DNA from: Flammeovirga sp. SJP92
GTDB taxonomy: Bacteria > Bacteroidota > Bacteroidia > Cytophagales > Flammeovirgaceae
DNA: 64,000 nucleotides
Assembly (NCBI RefSeq): GCF_001583495.1
Contig: NZ_LQAQ01000061.1
Location: 310,001-374,000 of the forward strand
Direction of reading: 5' to 3'
Position 1 is the stretch's first letter. Every line of letters begins with the position of its first letter. Positions 35,027 to 43,767 of this stretch are shown one piece after another. Both the position numbers and the translations under genes were made by a program. The notes below the pieces were generated by a model. That model made no database searches. It was given only the letters and a program-made list of their open reading frames with translations, and was not told the origin of the DNA.

Positions 35027-36030
35027 TAATCGATGTAATAGGCTTTATCACCTGTTTTTTGAACCTGTAAATTTAATGTGGCCTGTAAAATCTCAAAGAC
35101 TTCTTCGATACTATTATCTTTAAAGTCCACTGTCAGCTTTTTCTTATTCAAGCTTTCTCTATTGACATTTATGTCTACTTTATAAGCATTTTCTAAAGTA
35201 GAGATCACTTTTGCAAAAGATGCATTATGAAAGTTCAAAGCTTTTGTTTTCCAGAATAAATTATTCATTGAAACATTCTCTTCCTTGAACGGAGCGTTAT
35301 TTTCAACATCAATTGAGCCTTCAGTATTTTTCTCCAGCAAAACAAAACTGTTTTCTTCAGTAGTAGAAGCCTCTAATTTCACAAGCCCTTCTGTCACTGT
35401 CACTGTCACGTCTTCAGCAGTCGCTTTTACGTTGAATTTGGTGCCCAATACCGTAATATCGCCTTTTGCAGTATGTACAATGAATGGCTTAGATTCATCA
35501 TGTGCAATCTCAAAATAAGCTTCCCCGTCCAACGTCACTTCTCTGCTGTTTGCATCAAATGAAGCCACAGACAATGTAGAATTAGCATTAATAGAAATAG
35601 CTGACCCATCTTTTAAAGTTGTCATTTCTGGAAGATCCACTTTGTAAACCTCTACCGCTACAAAAGTATTATCAACACTTTCCTCTTTTGAGACATAAAA
35701 ATTGATACCAACCGCCAGTAAAACAATAGCGGCTACGGAAGAAGCAATTCTTTTCCAAGGTGTAAACTGAACCACCTTCGTTTTATCTTCAGCTGTATCA
35801 ATGGCTGTATTCATTCTATTCCAAGCCTTATCCACATCCACACTTACTTCAGGTATAGATGCAGAAAGACTGGCCTCCCAAACCTTCTGAAAGGATTCGA
35901 AAGTAGCCTTATTTTCAGCTGAATAATCGATCCAAAGTTTTACCTCTTTCCCCTCCTCTTCAGTCGTTTCATTGAGAAGGTATTTTGTAAGTAAAACTTC
36001 ATCTATGTTATTATATTTCTCCATAATCAC
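35026..36030 (-). CDS. FecR-family anti-sigma factor
   Basis: A single-pass inner-membrane anti-sigma/sigma-activator of the FecR type. It has an N-terminal cytoplasmic sigma-binding helical domain (about 1-75, LLNETTEEEGKEVKLWIDYS), a transmembrane helix (about 89-108) and a FecR sandwich (about 115-220, with LPEMTTLKDGSAISINANS, VTLDGEAYFEIAHD and VLGTKFNVKA). The C-terminal DUF4974/STN-like domain (about 255-334) contains NVNRESLNKKKLTVDFKD. At 334 residues it is typical. It lies 40 bp after the sigma gene and overlaps the next gene by 1 bp, so sigma, FecR and the STN-repeat protein form one unit. Confidence 0.94.
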   Translation of the reverse strand: MIMEKYNNIDEVLLTKYLLNETTEEEGKEVKLWIDYSAENKATFESFQKVWEASLSASIPEVSVDVDKAWNRMNTAIDTAEDKTKVVQFTPWKRIASSVAAIVLLAVGINFYVSKEESVDNTFVAVEVYKVDLPEMTTLKDGSAISINANSTLSVASFDANSREVTLDGEAYFEIAHDESKPFIVHTAKGDITVLGTKFNVKATAEDVTVTVTEGLVKLEASTTEENSFVLLEKNTEGSIDVENNAPFKEENVSMNNLFWKTKALNFHNASFAKVISTLENAYKVDINVNRESLNKKKLTVDFKDNSIEEVFEILQATLNLQVQKTGDKAYYID

Positions 36031-36070
36031 TGATATGACACGTCACTTTATTATTACCCCTATTCGAAGT

Positions 36071-36652
36071 CTAGAAATTTTTCAAAAAAAACAGAATTAA
36101 CACTGTAAAGAAACCTGTGAGCTCAGATCTCAAATACTTCAATGCTGAAGACATCTGATTTTCTACCGTTTTTACACTGATATTAAGCTTCTTTGAAATT
36201 TCAGCATATTTTAAGCCCTCAAAACGAGAAAGTTGAAATATTTCCTTCCTTTTCTCCGGCATACTGTCAATACTTTCACGAATTTTCAGATCCAGTTCAC
36301 TGCTTTCCAATGTATCCGAATCGTTTTTAGAAGCATCATTAATTGCCTCCTCATTATAAGTTTTATATTGTTCTTTGACTTCAATATGCCTTATAACATT
36401 CAACGATTTGTTTCTCACGGCCCTATACAAATAAGCTTCGATAGAAATATCAATCTGCAACGTTTTTCTATTTTCCCATAACTTGAAAAGGATATCATGC
36501 ACCACATCTTCCGAGGCTTGAATATCTTTCAGGAACGTATTGGCAAATGCACATAGCTTTGGATATTGCTCTCTAAACAGCTTTTCAAATTTATCTTTTG
36601 TAATGATCTCTTCTACCAAAATATAGTTTTTGTTAAGTGGGATATTAAACAC
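36071..36652 (-). CDS. ECF RNA polymerase sigma factor (FecI-like)
   Basis: A 193-residue sigma-70 family ECF factor. Region 2 (about 20-95) has FREQYPKLCAFANTFLKD, SEDVVHDILFKLWENR and AYLYRAVRNKSLNVI. Region 4 (about 115-175) has MPEKRKEIFQLSRFEGLKYAEISKKLNISVKTVENQM. The last 15 residues are unusually hydrophobic (FFTVLILFFLKNF). The start is GTG at 36652 next to AAGGTGA. It leads the signalling operon and probably drives this operon and perhaps the divergent repeat gene; its target promoter cannot be read here. Confidence 0.94.
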   Translation of the reverse strand: MFNIPLNKNYILVEEIITKDKFEKLFREQYPKLCAFANTFLKDIQASEDVVHDILFKLWENRKTLQIDISIEAYLYRAVRNKSLNVIRHIEVKEQYKTYNEEAINDASKNDSDTLESSELDLKIRESIDSMPEKRKEIFQLSRFEGLKYAEISKKLNISVKTVENQMSSALKYLRSELTGFFTVLILFFLKNF

Positions 36653-36977
36653 TCACCTTGATTACAAATATGCAACTATTCCCTAAACTGTGGAATTATT
36701 ACTCTCTTTTTAGGAAGAATGCTATTGAAACTTTTGGTCTCATTCTAATTTGGGCTTCATGATTTGATTTTTAATGGAAGACCCATTCAAAAGTAAGTTT
36801 TTCAAATCAAAATCATTCTTAAAACAGAAAAAAACACCTTTTTCAATAGTAAAAACAGCTATTATCAAAAAAAATCAATCTTTTTTCATTTGCCAATAGG
36901 GGTATTTTCTTCTTCAAGCGTCATTATATCGAAGCTCAGCAAAAGAGCAAAACACTAAACTTAATTTTAAAAACAAA
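36653..36977. other. Divergent regulatory gap between the sigma operon and the repeat-protein gene
   Basis: An AT-rich 325-bp region with several T and A runs. No exact TAnnTTTG box is found on either strand, which would fit a promoter read by the ECF sigma factor rather than the housekeeping sigma. That idea is inference. Confidence 0.4.
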
Positions 36978-38123
36978 ATGAAAAAAATACTGTTATCAAT
37001 CGTTGCTTTATTAAGTCTTTATCACATAGCATTAGGACAAGAAGAAGAAGTTATAAAAAAGAAAGCAAGTGTAGCTTTTGTCTACCCCATCTCTTCTAAC
37101 GGCTCAAACATAAATGTAGAAAATACTGCTTCGTTCAATATATTATTCGGTGCCAACGCTGGCGTTAAAGGTGGAGAATTAAGCGGTTTTGGAGCTTACA
37201 ATAAAGGTAATGTGACAGGTGGACAATTTGCCGGTGGTTTTAATGCCACAAAAGGTGATGTCAAAGGTGCTCAGTTTGCAGGTCTCTTCAATGCCACTCA
37301 CGGAAATAGTAAAGGGGTACAAATTGCAGGGATTGCCAATGCTTCAAAAGAAAATAGTACAGGTTTTCAATTTGGAGGCGTAGGCAACGTTACTTTGGGA
37401 AATCAAAATGGAGTTGTGGTATCAGGTGTCAGTAACTTCACAAAAGGAAATGTTAGTGGTGCACAAGTAGGTGTTGTAAACGTGGGACTTCAGAAGGTAA
37501 ATGGTCTTCAAACTGGTGTAGTCAATATCGCAGATACTTTATCAGGTGTACAATTCGGCGTAATTAACATCAGCAAAAATGTAGAGAAAGGCACTCCAAT
37601 TGGTTTAATCAATATAGTGAAAAACGGTTACTATGCTATTGAACTGACAGCGGGAGAAATTAATGTGGCTAGCTTAAGCTACAAAATGGGTACAACTGAC
37701 TTCTATACGATTTTCAAATACGGATACACTCCCGATTATGTATCTACCACAACAAATCACAGTGTAGGTTTAGGTTTTGGTACATTGAGAAACCTTTCTA
37801 GAAATGGTAGACATCAATTGGCCATTGATTTGACTGCAAATCATTATTTACCTTATCAAGGAGCAGATAAAATTGATTCAGACAATAAAATAAATATGAT
37901 GGGTAAATTAGACCTCAATTATCATTATAAAATCAATGACCACATTGCTGTAGTAGGTGGCCCTTCACTGAATGGTTATTATTCTGAAGTAAGAAGCAGT
38001 GATAACGGAAGTTTTGGAACGTTGACACTTCCGTCAGAAACAATGATCCATCAAGAATTTAATGAAACAAATACACAAGCAGTTTGGGTAGGTTTCAACT
38101 TAGGTATCAATTATACATTCTAG
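36978..38123 (+). CDS. Secreted 16-residue-repeat protein, paralogue of the STN-repeat protein
   Basis: A 381-residue exported protein (signal peptide to about 20, IALG-QE). About ten 16-residue repeats (about 53-215) such as GQFAGGFNATKGDVKG and VQIAGIANASKENSTG share the register of the repeats at 33092-35026. The tail after the repeats also matches that protein: KGTPIGLINIVKNGYY, KMGTTDFYTIFKYG, YTPDY and a glycine-rich barrel-like C-terminus ending LGINYTF. STN and regulatory-like domains are absent. It is divergent from the sigma-FecR operon and may be its target or a partner at the surface. The family resembles LA_2272-type surface repeat proteins of unknown role. Confidence 0.85.
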   Translation: MKKILLSIVALLSLYHIALGQEEEVIKKKASVAFVYPISSNGSNINVENTASFNILFGANAGVKGGELSGFGAYNKGNVTGGQFAGGFNATKGDVKGAQFAGLFNATHGNSKGVQIAGIANASKENSTGFQFGGVGNVTLGNQNGVVVSGVSNFTKGNVSGAQVGVVNVGLQKVNGLQTGVVNIADTLSGVQFGVINISKNVEKGTPIGLINIVKNGYYAIELTAGEINVASLSYKMGTTDFYTIFKYGYTPDYVSTTTNHSVGLGFGTLRNLSRNGRHQLAIDLTANHYLPYQGADKIDSDNKINMMGKLDLNYHYKINDHIAVVGGPSLNGYYSEVRSSDNGSFGTLTLPSETMIHQEFNETNTQAVWVGFNLGINYTF

Positions 38124-38138
38124 GGTAAATTATCAACG

Positions 38139-38159
38139 AGGGAACTGCCAAGGTTCCCT
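38139..38159 (+). terminator. Short hairpin after the repeat-protein gene
   Basis: A 7-bp perfect stem (38139-38145 with 38153-38159) without a T run follows the stop by 15 bp. It could be a weak terminator or an intercistronic hairpin before the small gene. Confidence 0.45.
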
Positions 38160-38186
38160 TATCATTCAATATACTATCTATTAAAA

Positions 38187-38387
38187 ATGAAAAAGGTAAC
38201 ACAGAAAAGAGGCTTTATTGAAGCTTTTCAAATTGCACTGATCAATCACACACTTTTTGATCAGGAATTATTCGAAAAAAATTACCAAGCTCTAAATCAG
38301 AAAATTGAATCTTCTCTTCAAAATAACAGGGATTACAATTGTGCAATTTTACTAAAAACCTTAAATAATTCAATTTCAAAAGGTTAG
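38187..38387 (+). CDS. Small protein of unknown function
   Basis: A 66-residue helical protein (begins MKKVTQKRGFIEAFQIAL) with no signal peptide. It follows the repeat-protein gene by 63 bp and starts with ATG after an A-rich leader, as other genes here do. Composition (Gln, Asn, Leu, Lys) is protein-like and the frame is not overlapped by another. I know no family for it. Confidence 0.55.
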   Translation: MKKVTQKRGFIEAFQIALINHTLFDQELFEKNYQALNQKIESSLQNNRDYNCAILLKTLNNSISKG

Positions 38388-38478
38388 ATGAACTCAAAAT
38401 GAACAAAACAGTGGTAATATAAAGATTATGAGGGAGTTAATCACCAAACGACTCACATGATTGTGAATAAACTCCAAA

Positions 38479-39441
38479 TTAGTCTATGATAAACTCCTCA
38501 TTTTCAATCCATTTGTGAATATCTTGCAAAGAATTGTGAATAACTTTTGGATTAAAATCAAGGTTATTCACTGCTTTTTGATGAGAAATAGGATTTTTAA
38601 GTTCTAAAAGTGTATTAATTGAATATGAGTTAGTTGGAAGCGGTGATTTTGAAAACTTGTCCACAAAATCAGTAAAAGTTGCCAACATTTTCATAACAGA
38701 TGTTGATAACTCAATAGGAGTTATTAACTTTTGTGAGATATTTCCATACATTTTTGCAATTTCAGGGATAGAATAATAAGTATTACCCAAAATATATTTT
38801 CCTTCTACTTCATTTCGTACAGCAAAAATACAACTTTTTACGACATCCTTAACATCCACAACATCAAAGCCTCCTTGTGTTAACATTGGGAGCTTGTAAG
38901 AATGAATTAAACGAAAAAGTTGATTGAAGCCATTGAAATAAAAATCCCCGCTTCCAATAATTGATGTTGGATTTAGAATTGTAATTTTCATTCCTTCTTG
39001 CTGATTTAAATAACGCTCCATTTGTGCTTTGGAATAGTCATAACTTATCGTTTTATCTTCCACTAATCGAGCAGATTCATCAAACACTCCATCCGAAGGA
39101 ACTTCCATACTATGAATTGAACTAATAAAAATGAAGTGCTTTACACCTGCCTTTTTAGCCAAATCAAACAGATTTTTAGAGCAGATATAGTTAACATTAT
39201 AGACATCTTGACACTCTCCATACCTGGGGTAAACCACTGCGGCACTGTGGATAACTGTATCTACTTTATTCACAAACTGTTGAAGACTATGTTGATGAGT
39301 CAAATCGCCTACAATTTGCTCCACCCCTTGAAGTCTATTGGTCTTTGACCTTACAAGTACTTTATGGTCAAAATTTTCCTTTTGAAGATATCGATGCAAC
39401 ACATACCCTACATGTCCGGTGGCTCCTGTTAAGGCTATCAT
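38479..39441 (-). CDS. NAD(P)-dependent epimerase/dehydratase (extended SDR)
   Basis: A 320-residue Rossmann-fold enzyme. The nucleotide-binding motif TGATGHVG lies at residues 4-11 (GxxGxxG), HSAAVVYP follows the fourth strand, and the catalytic pair is Tyr-x-x-x-Lys in YDYSKAQME. A Ser in FISSIHS completes the triad. Members reduce or epimerise sugars or aldehydes; the substrate here is unknown. It starts 20 bp after the AraC regulator ends and is probably under its control and in its operon. Confidence 0.88.
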   Translation of the reverse strand: MIALTGATGHVGYVLHRYLQKENFDHKVLVRSKTNRLQGVEQIVGDLTHQHSLQQFVNKVDTVIHSAAVVYPRYGECQDVYNVNYICSKNLFDLAKKAGVKHFIFISSIHSMEVPSDGVFDESARLVEDKTISYDYSKAQMERYLNQQEGMKITILNPTSIIGSGDFYFNGFNQLFRLIHSYKLPMLTQGGFDVVDVKDVVKSCIFAVRNEVEGKYILGNTYYSIPEIAKMYGNISQKLITPIELSTSVMKMLATFTDFVDKFSKSPLPTNSYSINTLLELKNPISHQKAVNNLDFNPKVIHNSLQDIHKWIENEEFIID

Positions 39442-39461
39442 AGTTTGGTATCAGATTATGA

Positions 39462-40457
39462 TTAACTTTTCAGTTCAATCATTACTTTCGGTGACATTCC
39501 ATAATGTTTTTTGAAGGCATCTGAAAATTTAGAAATTCCTTTAAAACCTAATTCTTGTGAAACCTCAGTAACGGTCATTTTTTGATGGATCAACATATTT
39601 CGTGCTTCATCCATTCTTAATTGTGTGTAAAATTGATAAAGGGGCTTTCCAAATTCAGCTTTAAAATCTCTAATCAATTTTGAACGGCTGATACCAAACT
39701 CATCACAGATTAACTCTAATGAAGGAGGATTGGAAAGGTCATTCGAGATAAATTCACGGATAGAAAAAAGACGTTCGGTATCAAAAGAATCTAGCTTTTT
39801 AACGTCATCCACATCACGCTTTGTCAAAAACTCAAAAATTTGTCCTAGTATAAAAATAGCCTGGCTGTAGACAATGGACTTATAGGAAATACTTTCTCTT
39901 TCAGCTTCAAAAACTTTATCTAAGGCAGTAGCAATCTCATAAGTATGTGATTCAAAAAACAGCCACGGTTCCGGGTTATGAATCAACTCTTTAATCTCTT
40001 GAAAACGATCACCGAAATAATCATCCAGTAAGTTCTTCTTAATCATTAATGTGACCCACTGTGAATGCGTACCTTCAGCTCCATAATTAATCACAGACTT
40101 CCTTAAGTTAGAAATCATCACTCCTCGTTGCTTTCCTGGCCCAAAGACTTCAATTTTTGAATCAGATTCATAGATATGTGTGATATTCCCTTCTCTCAAA
40201 AGCATGATATAAATAAAATCAGCATCCTTTTTCGGATGATGACGAACTCCCACCTCTTTTTCAATGATACAGTCGTGTACTATAATCTGAATATCATTCA
40301 GTAAAGTAAAAAAATGATAGTCTATATGTCCATACTGTGATTTTGAATTGATCCTTTTCCCATTAAAAGTAGTTCCCGCCATTACGGCGATTTTATTAGG
40401 AAAGGAAATCTCATCATCATGGTCTACATTGATTATTTTATCTTCATTTATTGTCAT
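39462..40457 (-). CDS. AraC-family transcriptional regulator
   Basis: A 331-residue regulator with a ligand- or dimer-domain (about 1-225) and a C-terminal AraC double helix-turn-helix (about 235-331). The latter shows LELICDEFGISRSKLIRDFKAEFG, LYQFYTQLRMDEARNMLIH and VSQELGFKGISKFSDAFKKHYG. I start at 40457 (MTINEDKI) instead of 40535. That removes an overlap with the divergent J-domain gene and leaves a TATTTTTG promoter box (40509-40502) upstream. It precedes the SDR gene. The inducer is unknown. Confidence 0.92.
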   Translation of the reverse strand: MTINEDKIINVDHDDEISFPNKIAVMAGTTFNGKRINSKSQYGHIDYHFFTLLNDIQIIVHDCIIEKEVGVRHHPKKDADFIYIMLLREGNITHIYESDSKIEVFGPGKQRGVMISNLRKSVINYGAEGTHSQWVTLMIKKNLLDDYFGDRFQEIKELIHNPEPWLFFESHTYEIATALDKVFEAERESISYKSIVYSQAIFILGQIFEFLTKRDVDDVKKLDSFDTERLFSIREFISNDLSNPPSLELICDEFGISRSKLIRDFKAEFGKPLYQFYTQLRMDEARNMLIHQKMTVTEVSQELGFKGISKFSDAFKKHYGMSPKVMIELKS

Positions 40458-40501
40458 TCGGCAACAGTAATTTCTATTTTTAGGACTAAGTTTAATGTTG
40501 T

Positions 40502-40509
40502 CAAAAATA
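40502..40509 (-). promoter_or_regulatory. Putative -7 box of the AraC-SDR operon
   Basis: TATTTTTG on the minus strand matches TAnnTTTG and would start transcription about 38 nt before the regulator's ATG. Confidence 0.4.
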
Positions 40510-40519
40510 GTCACAAACC

Positions 40520-41614
40520 ATGAAATTAATCTCATTTACTAAAATCAGGAAAGGAAAACCTAAGAAAAAGGCAAAAACAAATGAGGATAAATTGACGAAA
40601 CTATGGTTTGAGGTTCAAAAAAAGAAAAAAAGGAACTCGCTGTTAGTCAAAGAAGTCAACTTAATGAAAACAGCTTATCAGCAACATTTAGAAGAAGTAT
40701 CAGCGGTAAGATTTGAGGTATTGTATAATTATATTGAACGGTTGCTTTTTTTAGGAAAAGAGGCAAAACTGACCAATAAAAACCATCAGCTGTTTCAATT
40801 ATTAGTACAGCACTACCTTGTGGAAGGATTGCAATCTCCTTTTAGAAAAACATTGAAATTTGATCAGCTCATTCCCGATTTTCAAATGGTTGCTGAAAAT
40901 ACTTCTACTAAGAAAACCAAATCACAAAAGAGAAAAGAAAGGATAGAGCAAATCAAAAAGCAATTGACATTACTGGCTGGCGCTGAACAAATAGAGCACT
41001 TGCTTTCTGAGGAAGACTGGGAAAGTATGATAGATGATGAACATCAAATTCAAATTCTTTTTGACAAAAAAATACAACCTTATCTGTTCAGTAAACAAAA
41101 GCAGAAACTCCAAAAAGAGGCAATTCAAAAAGCTGAAATTAGAGAGAAAACAACAATCAACTATACTTCCGTTCATTCTCTTTATAAAAAACTAGCAAAG
41201 AAATTTCACCCTGACCTAGTGAAGGAAGAGCAAGAAAAAGAGGAAAGACATCATTTAATGTCTATCATTACTGAAGCAAAGAATAAAGAGGATATTACAA
41301 CTTTGCTTGATTTGTATAGCACTCATTTTTCAGAGGAAAAAATTGAATTTAAAGAAGATGAATCAGAGAAACTACTACAACTTCTAGAAAAGCAATTGAA
41401 GGATTTGGAAGCGGAAAAAAGTGAAATCATTGGAGGTCCAAAAGAACATTATATCTATAATCTTTTTGTCGGTAAATCTGGAAGTGGTATTGAAAGAGAA
41501 GCCGTACATCTAAGAGAAAGTGAAAAACTGAAACAGCAACAATTACAGACACAATTAAATGAGTTAGAAACAATTGAGGACCTACAAAGTTTATTGTTGG
41601 GATATATGCAATAA
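40520..41614 (+). CDS. Coiled-coil protein with embedded DnaJ-like domain
   Basis: A 364-residue, highly charged (Lys/Glu/Gln-rich) soluble protein. Long helices cover about 1-215 and 270-364. Between them, SVHSLYKKLAKKFHPDLVKEEQ carries a J-domain helix II and the HPD tripeptide (His230-Pro-Asp232), followed by a helix ending NKEDITTLLDLY. This is the hallmark by which J-proteins stimulate Hsp70 ATPase, so a DnaK co-chaperone role is plausible. The Gly/Phe and zinc domains of DnaJ are missing. It is divergent from the AraC gene with a 62-bp gap. The client is unknown. Confidence 0.75.
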   Translation: MKLISFTKIRKGKPKKKAKTNEDKLTKLWFEVQKKKKRNSLLVKEVNLMKTAYQQHLEEVSAVRFEVLYNYIERLLFLGKEAKLTNKNHQLFQLLVQHYLVEGLQSPFRKTLKFDQLIPDFQMVAENTSTKKTKSQKRKERIEQIKKQLTLLAGAEQIEHLLSEEDWESMIDDEHQIQILFDKKIQPYLFSKQKQKLQKEAIQKAEIREKTTINYTSVHSLYKKLAKKFHPDLVKEEQEKEERHHLMSIITEAKNKEDITTLLDLYSTHFSEEKIEFKEDESEKLLQLLEKQLKDLEAEKSEIIGGPKEHYIYNLFVGKSGSGIEREAVHLRESEKLKQQQLQTQLNELETIEDLQSLLLGYMQ

Positions 41615-41697
41615 TCATTGTATCCGCCCTCTCCATTGATTTTGTTTTTTAACTTATGAGTACTAAAACAAAAGTATTTAATATCAATTCAATTATT

Positions 41698-43419
41698 ATG
41701 AGAAAACTGTACTTCAAAACACACTTTATACCCCTTTTATTAACAGGGCTATTACTACTTCATTCATTTTATATTGATGCACAAGACAGAGTAACAGGCA
41801 GAACCTTTGCAACTCGTTCAGAGGTTTTGGCACAAAACGGCATGGTGGCCACTTCTCATCCTCTAGCAACTCAGGTTGGATTGGATATTCTGAAAAAAGG
41901 AGGAAATGCCATAGACGCCGCCATTGCATCTAATGCCGCACTTGGGTTGATGGAACCTACAGGCTGTGGTATTGGTGGTGATATTTTCGCCATTATATGG
42001 GACGCTAAAACACAGAAACTTTACGCTTTGAATGGAAGTGGCAGGTCACCTAAAAAATTGACTTTAGAGTATCTCAAAAAGAATAACTATTCAAAGATTC
42101 CTGCCTTAGGGCCTTTACCTGTCAGCGTACCGGGTACTGTGGACGGATGGTTTGAAATGCATAAAAAATTCGGAACTATGGAGATGAAGGAAATTCTAAC
42201 TCCTGCCATCAATTACGCTGAAAGTGGTTTCCCTCTGACAGAACTGATTGCATGGTATATGCAGAAGTCTATTCCGAGGTATCAAGCAAAAGGCTTTCCG
42301 AATATAGAAGATACTTACATCAGCCAAAATGGAGGTACGCTACCCAATGAGGGCGAAATCTATAAAAACCCCTACTTAGCCAATACTTATAGAAAAATTG
42401 CGGAAGGTGGAAGAGATGCTTTTTATACAGGTGAAATCGCCAAAACAATTGGTACTTTCATAAAGGAACAAGGTGGATTTTTAAGCAAGAAAGACCTTGA
42501 AGCTCATCATTCAGAGTGGTTAGATCCTGTTTCGATTAATTATAGAGGCTATGATGTTTGGGAACTTCCTCCAAATGGTCAAGGAATAGCGGCACTTCAG
42601 ATGCTGAAGATTTTGGAGCAATATGATTTTTCTAAAATTCCTTTCGGCAGTGCAGAACATCTCCACCTTTTTACAGAAGCCAAAAAATTAGCTTTTGAAG
42701 ACAGAGCCAAATATTATGCAGACATGGATTTTTATGATGTGCCTTTGTCTACTTTACTTTCTGAAAAATATGCGATTGAGAGAAGTAAGGAAATTGGCAA
42801 AAGAGCTTCTACTTATGAAGCAGGAAAAATCAGTGCCGGCGAAACTATTTATATGACCGTTGCCGATAAAGAAGGAAATATGGTTTCACTGATCCAATCC
42901 AACTATAGAGGAATGGGATCAGGTATGGTACCTCCAAAACTAGGATTTATGCTCCAAGACCGTGGTGAGTTATTCTCTCTAACTGAGGGGCAAGCTAACA
43001 CTTACGAACCAGGCAAAAGACCATTCCACACCATTATTCCTGCATTTATCACTAAAGACGGCAAGCCGTATGTTTCTTTTGGTGTAATGGGTGGTGATTT
43101 CCAACCTCAAGGGCATACTCAAATTGTAATGAACTTAATTGACTTCGGCATGAACCTACAAGAAGCTGGCGATGCTCCACGCTGGGACCACACTGGCGGT
43201 GCCTCTCCTACAGGTGAAACCACTGAAAATAAAGGAATGATCAGAGTGGAATCTGGTATCCCTTATGAAACAGTGAGAGGATTAATGGACCGAGGACATC
43301 AAGTTGGTTTTACAAGAGGTGCTTATGGTGGCTATCAGGCTATCCTTTGGGATGATATCAAAAAAGTATATCATGGAGCAAGTGAGAGTAGAAAGGATGG
43401 ACAAGCTGCGGGGTATTAG
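41698..43419 (+). CDS. ggt: Gamma-glutamyltranspeptidase family protein
   Basis: An exported, self-processing N-terminal nucleophile hydrolase that cleaves gamma-glutamyl amides such as glutathione. The start is taken at 41698 (MRKLYFKTHF), which gives a normal signal peptide. An earlier in-frame ATG at 41656 would add 14 residues. The large-subunit motif ATSHPLATQVGLDILKKGGNAIDAAIA and the GCGIGGDIFAI block are clear. The expected processing site is Thr in GETIYMTVADKEGNMVS, where the small subunit would begin. The C-terminus has GRGxxPPxxMxxxGGxxQPQ-like elements (VMGGDFQPQGHTQIV). At about 573 residues it is standard length. The catalytic Thr is by motif only. Confidence 0.9.
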   Translation: MRKLYFKTHFIPLLLTGLLLLHSFYIDAQDRVTGRTFATRSEVLAQNGMVATSHPLATQVGLDILKKGGNAIDAAIASNAALGLMEPTGCGIGGDIFAIIWDAKTQKLYALNGSGRSPKKLTLEYLKKNNYSKIPALGPLPVSVPGTVDGWFEMHKKFGTMEMKEILTPAINYAESGFPLTELIAWYMQKSIPRYQAKGFPNIEDTYISQNGGTLPNEGEIYKNPYLANTYRKIAEGGRDAFYTGEIAKTIGTFIKEQGGFLSKKDLEAHHSEWLDPVSINYRGYDVWELPPNGQGIAALQMLKILEQYDFSKIPFGSAEHLHLFTEAKKLAFEDRAKYYADMDFYDVPLSTLLSEKYAIERSKEIGKRASTYEAGKISAGETIYMTVADKEGNMVSLIQSNYRGMGSGMVPPKLGFMLQDRGELFSLTEGQANTYEPGKRPFHTIIPAFITKDGKPYVSFGVMGGDFQPQGHTQIVMNLIDFGMNLQEAGDAPRWDHTGGASPTGETTENKGMIRVESGIPYETVRGLMDRGHQVGFTRGAYGGYQAILWDDIKKVYHGASESRKDGQAAGY

Positions 43420-43542
43420 TAATCTCTTCACGTTTAATATCATGACTACAGAATTTCTTGAGGATCACTAATTACACTGTAATCTAAGTTTAGTATTTAT
43501 TTATACGATATTTAGAAATCAGGAGATTTCTGATGATCTGCA

Positions 43543-43706
43543 GGGCACAAATGACGCTTACGCTTAACATTTGCGCCATTGGATATACTGCTATATTAGT
43601 TTGGTAGTGCTACCCCGGCCTTGAAGAGAAAAGTGTGAAGAATTTCATGGATTGAGCCGTTAAAAATGATTTTCTTGTTTGAGCTTTAGCGAGTTTAAAA
43701 TCATTT
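43543..43706. repeat. Cluster of three hairpin-forming inverted repeats
   Basis: First, a 10-bp stem with one mismatch (43544-43553 with 43568-43577). Second, GGTAG/CTACC (43603-43607 with 43610-43614). Third, a 10-bp perfect stem AAATGATTTT/AAAATCATTT (43664-43673 with 43697-43706) around a TTGAGC-TTTAGC-GAG-like centre. The order suggests a structured intergenic repeat; no transposase is near. Confidence 0.5.
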
Positions 43707-43710
43707 AGGT

Positions 43711-43724
43711 GAGCATGTTTGGAA
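43711..43724. repeat. GAGCATGTTTGGAA repeat end
   Basis: An exact copy of the 14-mer found at 5945 and 46318. No matching inverted end was found on either side. Confidence 0.5.
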
Positions 43725-43767
43725 CATCTCTTATTACAAACCCACTTTTATTCAGTCAAACTTATCC

